Of a DNA stretch of 64,000 bases, positions 35,764 through 44,442 are shown piece by piece; position 1 is the stretch's first letter, and each line of letters starts with the position of its first letter. Where the stretch lies: assembly GCF_947492455.1 (NCBI RefSeq), contig NZ_CANLNB010000001.1, forward strand, positions 310,001-374,000. Reading direction: 5' to 3'. A program made the translations under genes and the position numbers. The notes under the pieces are model-generated. The model saw only the letters and a list, made by a program, of their open reading frames with translations, was not told where the DNA came from and did no database searches. The DNA comes from an uncultured Aliiroseovarius sp. Lineage in GTDB: Bacteria > Pseudomonadota > Alphaproteobacteria > Rhodobacterales > Rhodobacteraceae.

Positions 35764-35964
35764 GAATTTCACCTTTGTACATATCGCAGCAAAACCTTAG
35801 CGATTCTTTCGTCAGGAAAGGGGTGACGGCATCACGTCAAAGTTGCGCTTACTCGTTAAGTCTCTAATTGATAAATTTGAAAACATCATGATCTTTTTCT
35901 AACATTCTAATGCAAAGCGGATTTTTTCTCGACTCTTTTCCAGAGACGCTCTGAGGGCTTTGAA

Positions 35965-36768
35965 TTATTCCACCCCCAGCTCCTGCAAAATGGCTTCGAT
36001 CCGCGGAACATCCTCGGGATTGTTCAGCTCCCAGAATTGGCGCGAACGGGCGTCGACCTCGACGCATTGAATGGGCTTTTCACGCTCGAGAAAACGCAGC
36101 TGTTCCAGCCCTTCCAACTGTTCCAGAGGCCCCGCGGGCCAAAGCGGGTAGGCGGCAAGGGCCGAGGGGCGGTAGGCATAGACGCCGACATGATGAAACA
36201 CTGGCGTCTGATCGTGATCGGACCAGCCGTTTCCCTGCGTGTACGGGATCACTTCTTTCGAAAAATAGAGCGCGTGTCCCTCTGATCCGAAGACCGCCGT
36301 CGTTCCGCCGACACGTCCCGCCTTGCGGTCTTCCAGAAAGCCGTTCAGCGCGCGACCATCGCAGCGAAGAACCGGCGTGGCGACCTCGGCTGCGGGATGG
36401 GTCTTGAGCGCGGCAACCAGCTCTTCCACGAACCACGGAGGCGTCAGGGGGGCGTCACCCTGCAAGTTGACGATAATGTCGAAGCCTTCGCCCAGCGCGG
36501 TTAGGGCTTCGGCGCAGCGCTCGGTCCCGTTTTCGCAGGCGTCCGAGGTCATCACGACCTCGGCCCCAAAGCGTGTCGCCTCGTCGCGGATGCGGTCATC
36601 GTCGGTGGCGACCACAACCCGATCCACGCCGCGCACGGCTTTAGCGGCCTCCCAACTGCGGTGGATTAGGGTCTTATTTTGACCCGTCGCCCCCGTAAGC
36701 GGCGCAAGCGCCTTGCCCGGATACCGGGTCGAGGCATAGCGCGCCGGGATGACAATCAGCGTGGACAT
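35965..36768 (-). CDS. kdsB: 3-deoxy-manno-octulosonate cytidylyltransferase
   Basis: Activates Kdo as CMP-Kdo. The N-terminal signature VIPARYASTRYPGKALAPL is present, with VVVATDDDRIRDEA and NLQGDAPLTPPWFVEEL. It is 267 residues, slightly longer than E. coli KdsB. It follows the cysQ-type gene by six bases. CMP-Kdo feeds waaA at 15-16 kb, and possibly a Kdo-linked capsule, given the ABC permease beyond cysQ. A 201-bp gap of AT-rich DNA separates it from galU and probably holds the galU promoter. Confidence 0.94.
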   Translation of the reverse strand: MSTLIVIPARYASTRYPGKALAPLTGATGQNKTLIHRSWEAAKAVRGVDRVVVATDDDRIRDEATRFGAEVVMTSDACENGTERCAEALTALGEGFDIIVNLQGDAPLTPPWFVEELVAALKTHPAAEVATPVLRCDGRALNGFLEDRKAGRVGGTTAVFGSEGHALYFSKEVIPYTQGNGWSDHDQTPVFHHVGVYAYRPSALAAYPLWPAGPLEQLEGLEQLRFLEREKPIQCVEVDARSRQFWELNNPEDVPRIEAILQELGVE

Positions 36769-36774
36769 GCGGGA

Positions 36775-37572
36775 TCAGGCCTTTTTCAGCTCGACACCCG
36801 GTGCATAGGCAATGAAGAACGGGTTCTCGTAGATCGGCTTGCCATAGGTCAGCGGCGTGTGATCGTCGAAGCGCACCACGTCGCCACCAGCCCCCTTCAG
36901 AACCGCATGACCGGCAGCGGTGTCCCATTCCATCGTGCGGCCCACGCGGGGATAAAGATCCGCCTCGCCCGTCGCAACCAGACAGAACTTCAACGAGCTG
37001 CCTGCCGATTTGCTGTCTTTGACGCTGTATTTGTTGATGTAATCCTCGGTCGCCTGATCGCGGTGGGATTTCGAGGCGACGATGAACAGCGCGTCGTTGT
37101 CGGGCGTCGAGACGGAGATCGGCGACAGGGCGCCCACGGTGTCTTTTGCGAACGGCCCTTGCTCTTCCACGCTTTCGCCGCCCGCACGGGTGAAGAACAT
37201 GCGGCCTTTGGCGGGGGCGTAGACCACGCCGCGCACAGGGGTGCCGTCTTTGACATAGGCGATGTTCACGGTGAAATCGCCGCGACGGTGAATGAACTCT
37301 TTCGTGCCGTCCAGAGGGTCCACGATCAGGAACTCGCCCGCTTGTTCGCTGTGGCTGTCGGCCTGTTCTTCCGTCACCAAAAGCACATCCGGGAAGGCAG
37401 CGCGCAATCCAGCCGAGATCAGCGCATCCGCCGCTTCGTCCGCCGCGGTCACCGGGCTGTCGTCTGATTTGGCGCGCACATCGAAATCGTCCGAGTTGTA
37501 GATCTCCATGATCACATCGCCCGCTTCCAGGGCCAAAGTGCGCATAACAGTTTCCAGACGCTCAAAATCCAA
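36775..37572 (-). CDS. cysQ: 3'(2'),5'-bisphosphate nucleotidase (CysQ-type)
   Basis: Hydrolyses PAP, the by-product of PAPS use, or related phosphates. It has the metal motif FLIVDPLDGTKEFIHRRGDF near residue 80, VTEEQAD upstream, and MEWDTAAGHAVLKGAGG near 212. The TTG start at 37572 has AAGGA eight bases upstream, giving 265 residues, typical of CysQ; the reading from 37752 is longer by a non-homologous stretch. kdsB follows six bases later. A role with the nearby sulfotransferase is attractive but unproven. Inositol phosphatase is the alternative. Confidence 0.88.
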   Translation of the reverse strand: MDFERLETVMRTLALEAGDVIMEIYNSDDFDVRAKSDDSPVTAADEAADALISAGLRAAFPDVLLVTEEQADSHSEQAGEFLIVDPLDGTKEFIHRRGDFTVNIAYVKDGTPVRGVVYAPAKGRMFFTRAGGESVEEQGPFAKDTVGALSPISVSTPDNDALFIVASKSHRDQATEDYINKYSVKDSKSAGSSLKFCLVATGEADLYPRVGRTMEWDTAAGHAVLKGAGGDVVRFDDHTPLTYGKPIYENPFFIAYAPGVELKKA

Positions 37573-37703
37573 GTCGAAGCTCCTTAAAGAAGGCCAAATC
37601 TGGCCTTGTTGATAACATTCTGTCGCACCCTTATGATCAACCAGTAAAGGATCAGCAAGAATTCCCTGATAAATAGCACCGCATAACCGTTCAAGGGAAC
37701 GCC

Positions 37704-38525
37704 ATGTTTGAGGCAAAGAAGAAACAATCGAAGCTGTCTGCAGCGTTTTCAATGCTCGAGGTCATCTTCCACATGACCGCGCACAGCATTCGCAGTTCGC
37801 ACACAAATGCCTTCGCCGCACTTGCGATCAACATGACGCAGGTGTTGGTCATGATGGCTGCTTTCTATCTTATGTTCTCAGTACTCGGACTGCGCGGGGC
37901 GGCCTTGAGGGGCGATTTCCTGCTCTATCTCATGTCGGGCATCTTCGTTTACATCACAAACATCAAAGCGATGAGCGCCGTGGCCGGAGCATCCAGCCCC
38001 ACAGACCCGATGATGCTGCACACACCTATGAACACGTTTGTGGCCATGGTCTCATCCGCTTTAGGGTCGCTCTACATTCAAGTTTTAACAGTCAGCCTTG
38101 TTCTGGCGGTCTATCACATGGGCTTCACACCCATTACAATTGACAAGCCGGTTGGAGCGGTTCTCATGCTCCTGCTGTCATGGTTCAGTGGCGCGTCGAT
38201 GGGTGTGGTTTTTCTAGCTCTGAAGCCGTGGTTTCCGCAGTTCACCAATATTGCAAAAACGGTTTATACGCGCGCCAACATGATCGCGTCGGGCAAGATG
38301 TTCGTGGCCAACTCTCTACCGTTCAACATAATCGTGTTGTTCAACTGGAACCCTCTGTTCCATATCGTCGACCAGACACGCGGGTTCACCTTTGTGAACT
38401 ACAATCCGCACTACACCAACTGGATGTATCCGTTGATCTTCTCGCTTGTGATTATCCTTGTAGGCCTGATGGGCGAAAGCTATTCCCGTCGACATGTCTC
38501 GGCCAGCTGGGCAGCGCGTCAGTAG
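37704..38525 (+). CDS. ABC-2 type polysaccharide/polyol-phosphate export permease (orphan)
   Basis: A 273-residue membrane protein with about six helices (ALAINMTQVLVMMAAFYLMF; IFSLVIILVGLMG) and the ABC2 pattern of polysaccharide exporters such as KpsM: cytoplasmic N-terminus followed by TM pairs, with WNPLFHIVDQTRGFTF before the last helix. No ATPase (KpsT-like) gene is adjacent. It is divergent from cysQ by 131 bases. With kdsB, galU and the transferases it completes a surface-glycan neighbourhood; a capsule or similar export is inferred. Confidence 0.72.
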   Translation: MFEAKKKQSKLSAAFSMLEVIFHMTAHSIRSSHTNAFAALAINMTQVLVMMAAFYLMFSVLGLRGAALRGDFLLYLMSGIFVYITNIKAMSAVAGASSPTDPMMLHTPMNTFVAMVSSALGSLYIQVLTVSLVLAVYHMGFTPITIDKPVGAVLMLLLSWFSGASMGVVFLALKPWFPQFTNIAKTVYTRANMIASGKMFVANSLPFNIIVLFNWNPLFHIVDQTRGFTFVNYNPHYTNWMYPLIFSLVIILVGLMGESYSRRHVSASWAARQ

Positions 38526-38621
38526 TCGCGATCACGCGCTTTCCAAGGCTTTGACACGCCAAAACCACACAAAACCTCAAATTGACTCGGAATTTTTGCG
38601 CCAACAGGGGCACCGGACCGC

Positions 38622-38650
38622 TTGCAGGCCCGATTTTGCCTACTTATATA
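38622..38650 (+). promoter_or_regulatory. Candidate sigma-70-like promoter for dnaK
   Basis: TTGCAG (38622-38627) and TATATA (38645-38650) are spaced by exactly 17 bases, with about 105 bases from the expected start to the dnaK ATG. No heat-shock consensus (CTTGAA with CCCCAT) was seen nearby, so heat induction may involve a different element. Confidence 0.5.
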
Positions 38651-38761
38651 CGCCGAGACGCCGGAGATGGATCACTCCTGACCCGGTAAAAATCTGGGAT
38701 CCGGGGCCGATGCTTTGCAAGGTCGGTCCTGACAACATCGCCTAAAGAGAGGATATTACGC

Positions 38762-40678
38762 ATGGCCAAAGTCATCGGTATCGACCTCGGCACCACCAAC
38801 TCGTGTGTTGCCATCATGGACGGCTCGCAGCCGCGAGTCATCGAGAACGCAGAAGGTGCACGTACCACGCCTTCGATCGTAGCCTTCAAGGACGACGAGC
38901 GCCTTGTAGGTCAGCCTGCCAAACGTCAGGCTGTTACCAACCCGGACAACACCGTCTTCGCCGTGAAACGCCTGATTGGCCGTAACATGAACGACCCGGC
39001 TGTCGAGAAAGACAAAAAGCTGGTGCCCTATTCCATCGTGGATGGCGGCAATGGCGACGCATGGGTTGAAGCTGCTGGCGAGAAGTATTCGCCCTCGCAG
39101 ATCTCGGCCTTCATTCTGGGCAAGATGAAAGAAACGGCAGAAAGCTATCTGGGTGAAGACGTCACTCAGGCCGTGATCACCGTGCCTGCTTACTTCAACG
39201 ACGCTCAGCGTCAGGCCACCAAAGACGCCGGCAAGATCGCTGGTCTTGAAGTGCTGCGCATCATCAACGAGCCGACCGCGGCTGCGCTGGCCTATGGTCT
39301 GGACAAAGAAGACACGCAGACCATCGCCGTATATGACCTTGGTGGTGGTACCTTCGACGTGACCATTCTGGAAATCGACGACGGCCTGTTCGAAGTAAAA
39401 TCGACCAACGGCGACACGTTCCTTGGTGGTGAAGACTTCGACATGCGCATCGTTCAGTATCTGGTCGATGAGTTCAAAAAGGAAAACCAAGTCGATCTGT
39501 CGAAAGACAAGATGGCTCTGCAGCGCCTGAAAGAAGCCGCTGAGAAAGCCAAGATCGAGCTGTCGAGTGCCTCGCAGACCGAAATCAACCAGCCCTTCAT
39601 CTCGATGGGCGCTGATGGTGCACCGCTGCACATGGTCATGAAGCTGACCCGCGCCAAGCTGGAAAGCCTTGTGTCGGACCTGATCAAGCGTTCGATCAAG
39701 CCGTGTCAGGCTGCCTTGAAAGATGCTGGCCTGTCGACTGGCGACATCGACGAGGTGGTTCTGGTTGGCGGTATGACCCGCATGCCGAAAGTGATCGAAG
39801 AGGTCACCAAATTCTTCGGTAAAGAGCCGCACAAAGGTGTAAACCCGGACGAAGTGGTTGCCATGGGTGCTGCCATTCAGGCCGGTGTTCTGCAGGGCGA
39901 CGTGAAAGACGTTGTTCTTCTGGACGTGACCCCGCTGTCGCTGGGCATCGAGACGCTGGGTGGCGTGTTCACCCGTCTGATCGACCGCAACACGACGATC
40001 CCGACCAAGAAGTCGCAGATCTTCTCGACCGCGGAAGACAACCAGAACGCCGTGACCCTGCGCGTGTTCCAAGGTGAGCGTGAAATGGCTGCGGACAACA
40101 AGATCCTGGGCCAGTTCAACCTGGAAGACATCCCGCCCGCACCGCGCGGCATGCCTCAGATCGAGGTGACCTTCGACATCGACGCCAACGGCATCGTTGA
40201 AGTAGGCGCCAAAGACAAAGGCACCGGCAAAGAGCAGAAAATCACCATCCAAGCTTCGGGCGGTCTGTCGGATGACGACATCGACGCAATGGTGAAGGAC
40301 GCTGAAGCCAACGCCGAGGCCGATAAAGAGCGTAAAGAGCTTGTCGAAGCCCGCAATCAGGCCGAAAGCCTGATCCACTCGACCGAGAAGTCGATGGAAG
40401 AGCACGCTGACAAGGTCGACCCGACCACGATCGAAGCCATCGAGCTGGCAATTGCAGCCCTGAAGGACGATCTGGCCAAGGACGACGCGTCGGCTGACAA
40501 GATCAAAGGCGGCGTTCAGAACGTGACCGAAGCGGCCATGAAACTGGGCGAAGCGATCTACAAGTCGCAGCAGGAAGAAGCTGCTGGCGAACCTTCGGAA
40601 GAAGCAGACGGCCCCTCGGCCGTGGACGATGACATCGTCGATGCCGATTTCGAAGACCTTGACGACAGCAAACGCTAA
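38762..40678 (+). CDS. dnaK: Chaperone DnaK (Hsp70)
   Basis: A 638-residue Hsp70. [17 protein letters not shown] starts the nucleotide-binding domain, [18 protein letters not shown] and [17 protein letters not shown] follow, then the peptide-binding domain and a C-terminal acidic tail [14 protein letters not shown]. It folds and protects proteins with DnaJ and GrpE. GAGAGG lies just before the ATG. dnaJ follows 64 bases downstream; grpE is not in the window. Its antisense strand also carries a long open frame, which I treat as a composition effect. Confidence 0.98.
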   Translation: MAKVIGIDLGTTNSCVAIMDGSQPRVIENAEGARTTPSIVAFKDDERLVGQPAKRQAVTNPDNTVFAVKRLIGRNMNDPAVEKDKKLVPYSIVDGGNGDAWVEAAGEKYSPSQISAFILGKMKETAESYLGEDVTQAVITVPAYFNDAQRQATKDAGKIAGLEVLRIINEPTAAALAYGLDKEDTQTIAVYDLGGGTFDVTILEIDDGLFEVKSTNGDTFLGGEDFDMRIVQYLVDEFKKENQVDLSKDKMALQRLKEAAEKAKIELSSASQTEINQPFISMGADGAPLHMVMKLTRAKLESLVSDLIKRSIKPCQAALKDAGLSTGDIDEVVLVGGMTRMPKVIEEVTKFFGKEPHKGVNPDEVVAMGAAIQAGVLQGDVKDVVLLDVTPLSLGIETLGGVFTRLIDRNTTIPTKKSQIFSTAEDNQNAVTLRVFQGEREMAADNKILGQFNLEDIPPAPRGMPQIEVTFDIDANGIVEVGAKDKGTGKEQKITIQASGGLSDDDIDAMVKDAEANAEADKERKELVEARNQAESLIHSTEKSMEEHADKVDPTTIEAIELAIAALKDDLAKDDASADKIKGGVQNVTEAAMKLGEAIYKSQQEEAAGEPSEEADGPSAVDDDIVDADFEDLDDSKR

Positions 40679-40742
40679 GTCGCTTAGGTGAATGGCGGGG
40701 CGGCCACGCTGCCCTGCCTCCCTCCCAAGTGGAGACGACCCC

Positions 40743-41882
40743 ATGGCAAAACGTGACTACTATGAGGTTCTTGGCGCTTCGAAAGGTGCTTCGGCGGACG
40801 AGCTGAAGAAGGCCTATCGCAAGAAAGCCAAAGAGCTTCACCCAGACCGGAATTCCGACAACCCCGACGCCGAGTCTCAGTTCAAAGAAGTGAACGAGGC
40901 CTACGACGTTCTGAAGGATGCCGAGAAGAAAGCTGCCTATGACCGCTTTGGTCATGCTGCTTTCGAAGGCGGTATGGGCGGACGTCCCGGCGGCGGCCAT
41001 CATGGCCAAGGCGATTTCGCCAGCGCGTTCTCGGACGTGTTTGACGACCTGTTCGGCGACTTCATGGGTGGCCGTGGCGGGGGCCGTGCGCGCGCCCAAC
41101 GCGGATCGGACCTGCGCTATAACCTGCGCGTAACGCTGGAAGAGGCGTTCTCAGGCATCCAGAAAACCATCAACGTGCCGACCTCGGTCGCCTGTGATGA
41201 GTGTGATGGAACCGGGTCCGAATCCGGCGCGGAACCCACCATGTGTCCGACCTGTCAGGGCATGGGCAAGGTCCGTGCGCAGCAAGGTTTCTTTACGGTC
41301 GAGCGCGCCTGTCCGACCTGTCAGGGCACCGGTCAGATGATCCAGAACCCCTGCAAATCCTGCCACGGGGCAGGGCGCAAGGAAAAGGAACGCTCGCTGT
41401 CGGTGAACATCCCTGCTGGTGTTGAAACCGGCACCCGCATTCGTCTGGCTGGCGAAGGCGAAGCTGGGATGCGCGGAGGACCTTCGGGCGATCTGTACAT
41501 CTTCATCGAAGTCTCTGATCATGCCATTTTCGACCGTGAAGGCACGCATCTGCATTGCCGCGTCCCGGTCTCGATGACTGCGGCCGCACTTGGCGGCGAT
41601 ATCGAGGTTCCGACCATTGACGGCGGCCGTTCCCGCGTGAAAATCCCGGCAGGCAGCCAATCGGGCCGTCAGATGCGTCTGCGCTCCAAAGGCATGCCCG
41701 GACTGCGCGGTGGACCGAACGGTGACATGTATATCGAGCTTGCGGTGGAAACGCCGGTCAACCTGACCTCGCAGCAAAAAGAGCTGCTGCGCGAGTTCGA
41801 GAAACTGTCGGAAGAGAACAACCCCGAAAGCTCGAACTTCTTCACGAAGGTCAGAAGCTTCTGGGACAGCATGAAGGGCTGA
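40743..41882 (+). CDS. dnaJ: Co-chaperone DnaJ
   Basis: A 379-residue type I J-protein. The J-domain has HPDRN; a Gly-rich segment ([16 protein letters not shown]) follows. Four zinc motifs CxxCxGxG are present: [24 protein letters not shown] and CKSCHGAG. The start ATG 40743 ([11 protein letters not shown]) has GGAG upstream; the frame from 40692 is shorter in support. It delivers substrates to DnaK and stimulates its ATPase. An intrinsic terminator follows 22 bases after the stop. Confidence 0.97.
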   Translation: MAKRDYYEVLGASKGASADELKKAYRKKAKELHPDRNSDNPDAESQFKEVNEAYDVLKDAEKKAAYDRFGHAAFEGGMGGRPGGGHHGQGDFASAFSDVFDDLFGDFMGGRGGGRARAQRGSDLRYNLRVTLEEAFSGIQKTINVPTSVACDECDGTGSESGAEPTMCPTCQGMGKVRAQQGFFTVERACPTCQGTGQMIQNPCKSCHGAGRKEKERSLSVNIPAGVETGTRIRLAGEGEAGMRGGPSGDLYIFIEVSDHAIFDREGTHLHCRVPVSMTAAALGGDIEVPTIDGGRSRVKIPAGSQSGRQMRLRSKGMPGLRGGPNGDMYIELAVETPVNLTSQQKELLREFEKLSEENNPESSNFFTKVRSFWDSMKG

Positions 41883-41903
41883 TCGCTCTGTCAGAAATCC
41901 AAG

Positions 41904-41937
41904 CGCCCCGGTGTTGCACAAACGCCGGGGCGTTTTT
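41904..41937 (+). terminator. Rho-independent terminator after dnaJ
   Basis: CGCCCCGG (41904-41911) and CCGGGGCG (41925-41932) form a perfect 8-bp stem with a 13-base loop, followed by TTTTT. It ends the dnaK-dnaJ operon. Confidence 0.85.
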
Positions 41938-41974
41938 GTTTCTGGGGCGCGTTAACCTGTCATTCACCAGTTGT

Positions 41975-41989
41975 GGGACAGGCTGTCCC
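41975..41989. promoter_or_regulatory. 15-bp palindrome at the radC start
   Basis: GGGACAG and CTGTCCC flank a central G and end one base before the radC ATG at 41991. It occupies the place where a ribosome site would sit, and no SD is visible. It could be an operator or a hairpin masking the start. Confidence 0.4.
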
Positions 41990-41990
41990 A

Positions 41991-42764
41991 ATGACCGACC
42001 AGCGTGACTTCCACTTCGCCGAGATGCCGCAAAGCCTGTTCGACACGGACGAGGCACCCGCAACGCCGATTGCGATGACCGCTGGCAAGCTGCCGTCCTA
42101 TATCAAGGACCACCGCCAACGGCTGCGCGCACGGTTTAACGACGGCGGGGCGCAGGCCATGCCGGAATACGAGTTGTTGGAACTGCTTCTGTTCCGCTCG
42201 ATCCCCCGCCGTGACGTGAAACCCATCGGGCGCGCGCTTCTGGACACGTTCGGTGATTTCAACCGCGTGGTCACGGCCCCAGCCGATCGGTTGCGCACCG
42301 TGTCAGGCATCGGGGATTCGGTCATCACCGACCTGAAGATCATCGAGGCCGCAGCCCATCGCATGGCGCGCTCCAAGGTGATGCAACGACATGTGATTTC
42401 CAGCTGGGACGCGGTGCTGGATTACTGCCACACCACGATGGCGCATAGGGACACAGAACAATTTCGCGTGCTGTTTCTGGACCGCAAAAACGTGCTGATC
42501 GCGGACGAGGAACAGGCGAAAGGGACCGTGGATCATGTGCCCGTTTACCCGCGCGAGGTGGTGAAGCGGGCGCTGGAACTGAATGCCTCGGCGTTGATCT
42601 TGGTGCACAACCACCCGTCCGGAGACCCGACTCCGTCCGAAAGCGATATCCAGATGACAGCGCAGGTGAATGACGCCGCGAAGGCGCTTGGCATTGCGCT
42701 ACATGATCACTTGATCATCGGAAAATCGACCGAACTGAGCTTTCGGTCTGAAGGATACCTTTAG
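41991..42764 (+). CDS. radC: RadC-like JAB-domain protein
   Basis: A 257-residue protein. A helix-hairpin-helix-like region ([34 protein letters not shown]) precedes a JAB/JAMM metalloprotease-like domain with [16 protein letters not shown] near residue 204, including the H-x-H and D residues. It is called DNA repair protein RadC by tradition, but the original E. coli link to repair was withdrawn, and the true role is unknown. The ATG at 41991 is preceded by a palindrome rather than an SD. It converges on the PstS/OmpA gene with a 3-bp gap. Confidence 0.87.
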   Translation: MTDQRDFHFAEMPQSLFDTDEAPATPIAMTAGKLPSYIKDHRQRLRARFNDGGAQAMPEYELLELLLFRSIPRRDVKPIGRALLDTFGDFNRVVTAPADRLRTVSGIGDSVITDLKIIEAAAHRMARSKVMQRHVISSWDAVLDYCHTTMAHRDTEQFRVLFLDRKNVLIADEEQAKGTVDHVPVYPREVVKRALELNASALILVHNHPSGDPTPSESDIQMTAQVNDAAKALGIALHDHLIIGKSTELSFRSEGYL

Positions 42765-42767
42765 GCG

Positions 42768-44345
42768 TCAGTCCACCCAGATCTCGACCCGGCGGTTCAC
42801 GCTGCGACCCCAGGCGCTGTCGTCACAGGCCATCGGCATCGCCTCGCCAAAGGCGTCGATCTGCATCTCGACGCGGGACAGATCGAAGGCCTCAAGCTGC
42901 GCCAAGACCTGATCCCGCACGGCACGCGCGCGGCGTTCGGACAATTTTCGGTTCTGCTCTGCAGCGCCTTGCCCGTCTGAAAATCCAATGAAAGACAAGC
43001 GCTTACCGTCAAAATGCCCGCTCTCCAGCGCCTCGGCCAGCAGCGCCACGTTCGACCGCGAGGGCGCATCCAGCAGGGTTGATCCGCCTTCAAAACGGAA
43101 GCTGATCGACAGACGCTCGGACCCGGTCAGGGTGGTGATCATGCGCTGAAGTTCGTCCAAGGTGACTTCTTCCCCGCCCGCGGTGATCGCATTGGCCATC
43201 CGATCCCCCTGCGCGCGGAGCGGTTGGCGGGTCAGCGCCTGGTCCACAAAACCCGCGCGGCGGGTGACGAATTGCGCACTGTCGGTCCGCAGATAGGACA
43301 GGAACTCGCGCCCAATCTGGGGCAGGCGACGTTCCGGCAGATACAGGAACATCGGCATGGTCAGAGGATAATCTTCGGACTTGATCGACGCGCGCGAGGC
43401 ATGGACCGAGAAGCCGCAACGCCCCGACAGCTCGACAACTTCGCCGCTGCCGCGCTGAGTATAGGTGGTCATCGCAATGCCGTAAGGATCACGCGCAATC
43501 GCGTCGGCAAGGGTGCGGCTGGTCGGGTGAATTACCACACGGTCAGACAGGGTGACGCCCTGCGCCGCGATGACGTCCTGCATGAAAACGGGACCGAATC
43601 CTTCTTCCACATCCATCATGTAAGGCGTAATCGGCGCGTCTTCGCCGCCCAGTTCGGACCAATTGGTGATCTTGCCCGCATAAATCGCCGCCAGCTGCGA
43701 AATCGAGATCCGCGTCACCGGATTTCCCGGCGCAACGATGGGCACAAGCGCGTCCAGTGCCGCCACCCGGCTTTGCCGCGCCATCCGCAAATCACCAAAG
43801 CCCGCGTCCCGCGCAAGCGTCCGCTCGCGCGTGGTCGCTTGGCGCATCGACAAAACCATATCGGCCTGCTGGCTCAGCAGATCAGCAAAGCCTTCCGAGC
43901 TGGTGGTCAGCTTGATCGTGAAGCGCGCGACCTCTTGCCCGCTGCCGCTTTGCATAAGCGTATACAGCGCGCCAACACCTTGAATATCCTCGCGTTTCAG
44001 GGCGTAGCCGTTGCGCAGGGCAAAGCCCTCGACCAATGCAGGGAACAGGACGGCACCCATATTGTGGGCCCCTGAAATCGTCAGCTCTGCCACGAAAGGC
44101 CCAAGGCTGGGACAGCCCGGCCCCTCGCAACTAACGCCCGAGCTATCGACGGTCAGGATGCCGAACTCGGTATCGACGCGATAAAATTCGCCATCGAAGG
44201 TCAGAAGATAGCCGGTCAGCTCGACCGTGCCGTCGCGCGAGGTCAGCGTGACGTCCTGCGCCCGGGCCGCAGAAGCGCTGATCAGCGTAATCGCGCAGAT
44301 TGCACCCAGAAGGCGCACAAGGATATCAGGTAGAATTCGAGTCAC
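42768..44345 (-). CDS. PstS-like substrate-binding / OmpA-like fusion protein
   Basis: A 525-residue exported protein. A signal peptide (to ASAARAQ) is followed by a short beta-rich segment (TVELTGYLLTFDGEFYRV) and then by a PstS-like periplasmic binding fold (LTISGAHNMGAVLFPALVEG; IYAGKITNWSELGGEDAPIT; ARDPYGIAMTTYTQRGSGEV). The C-terminal 120 residues are an OmpA-type domain (LSFIGFSDGQGAAEQNRKLS; ERRARAVRDQVL; WGRSVNRRVEIWVD) that binds peptidoglycan. The protein is thus anchored to the cell wall. No pst transport genes are nearby, so a transporter role is unlikely; ligand sensing is inferred. Confidence 0.84.
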   Translation of the reverse strand: MTRILPDILVRLLGAICAITLISASAARAQDVTLTSRDGTVELTGYLLTFDGEFYRVDTEFGILTVDSSGVSCEGPGCPSLGPFVAELTISGAHNMGAVLFPALVEGFALRNGYALKREDIQGVGALYTLMQSGSGQEVARFTIKLTTSSEGFADLLSQQADMVLSMRQATTRERTLARDAGFGDLRMARQSRVAALDALVPIVAPGNPVTRISISQLAAIYAGKITNWSELGGEDAPITPYMMDVEEGFGPVFMQDVIAAQGVTLSDRVVIHPTSRTLADAIARDPYGIAMTTYTQRGSGEVVELSGRCGFSVHASRASIKSEDYPLTMPMFLYLPERRLPQIGREFLSYLRTDSAQFVTRRAGFVDQALTRQPLRAQGDRMANAITAGGEEVTLDELQRMITTLTGSERLSISFRFEGGSTLLDAPSRSNVALLAEALESGHFDGKRLSFIGFSDGQGAAEQNRKLSERRARAVRDQVLAQLEAFDLSRVEMQIDAFGEAMPMACDDSAWGRSVNRRVEIWVD

Positions 44346-44442
44346 ACGGGGACCATAGATATTTCCGCGCCCAACGCCAGAGCCTCTGTTCGTGAACGTG
44401 GATTTTCGAAGAGGCGTGACCGATCTGACAATGCCTTGTGGG

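Noticed and set aside
38756-40744. 662-residue frame antisense to dnaK
   Set aside because: DnaK is certain in the other direction; the frame is a shadow.
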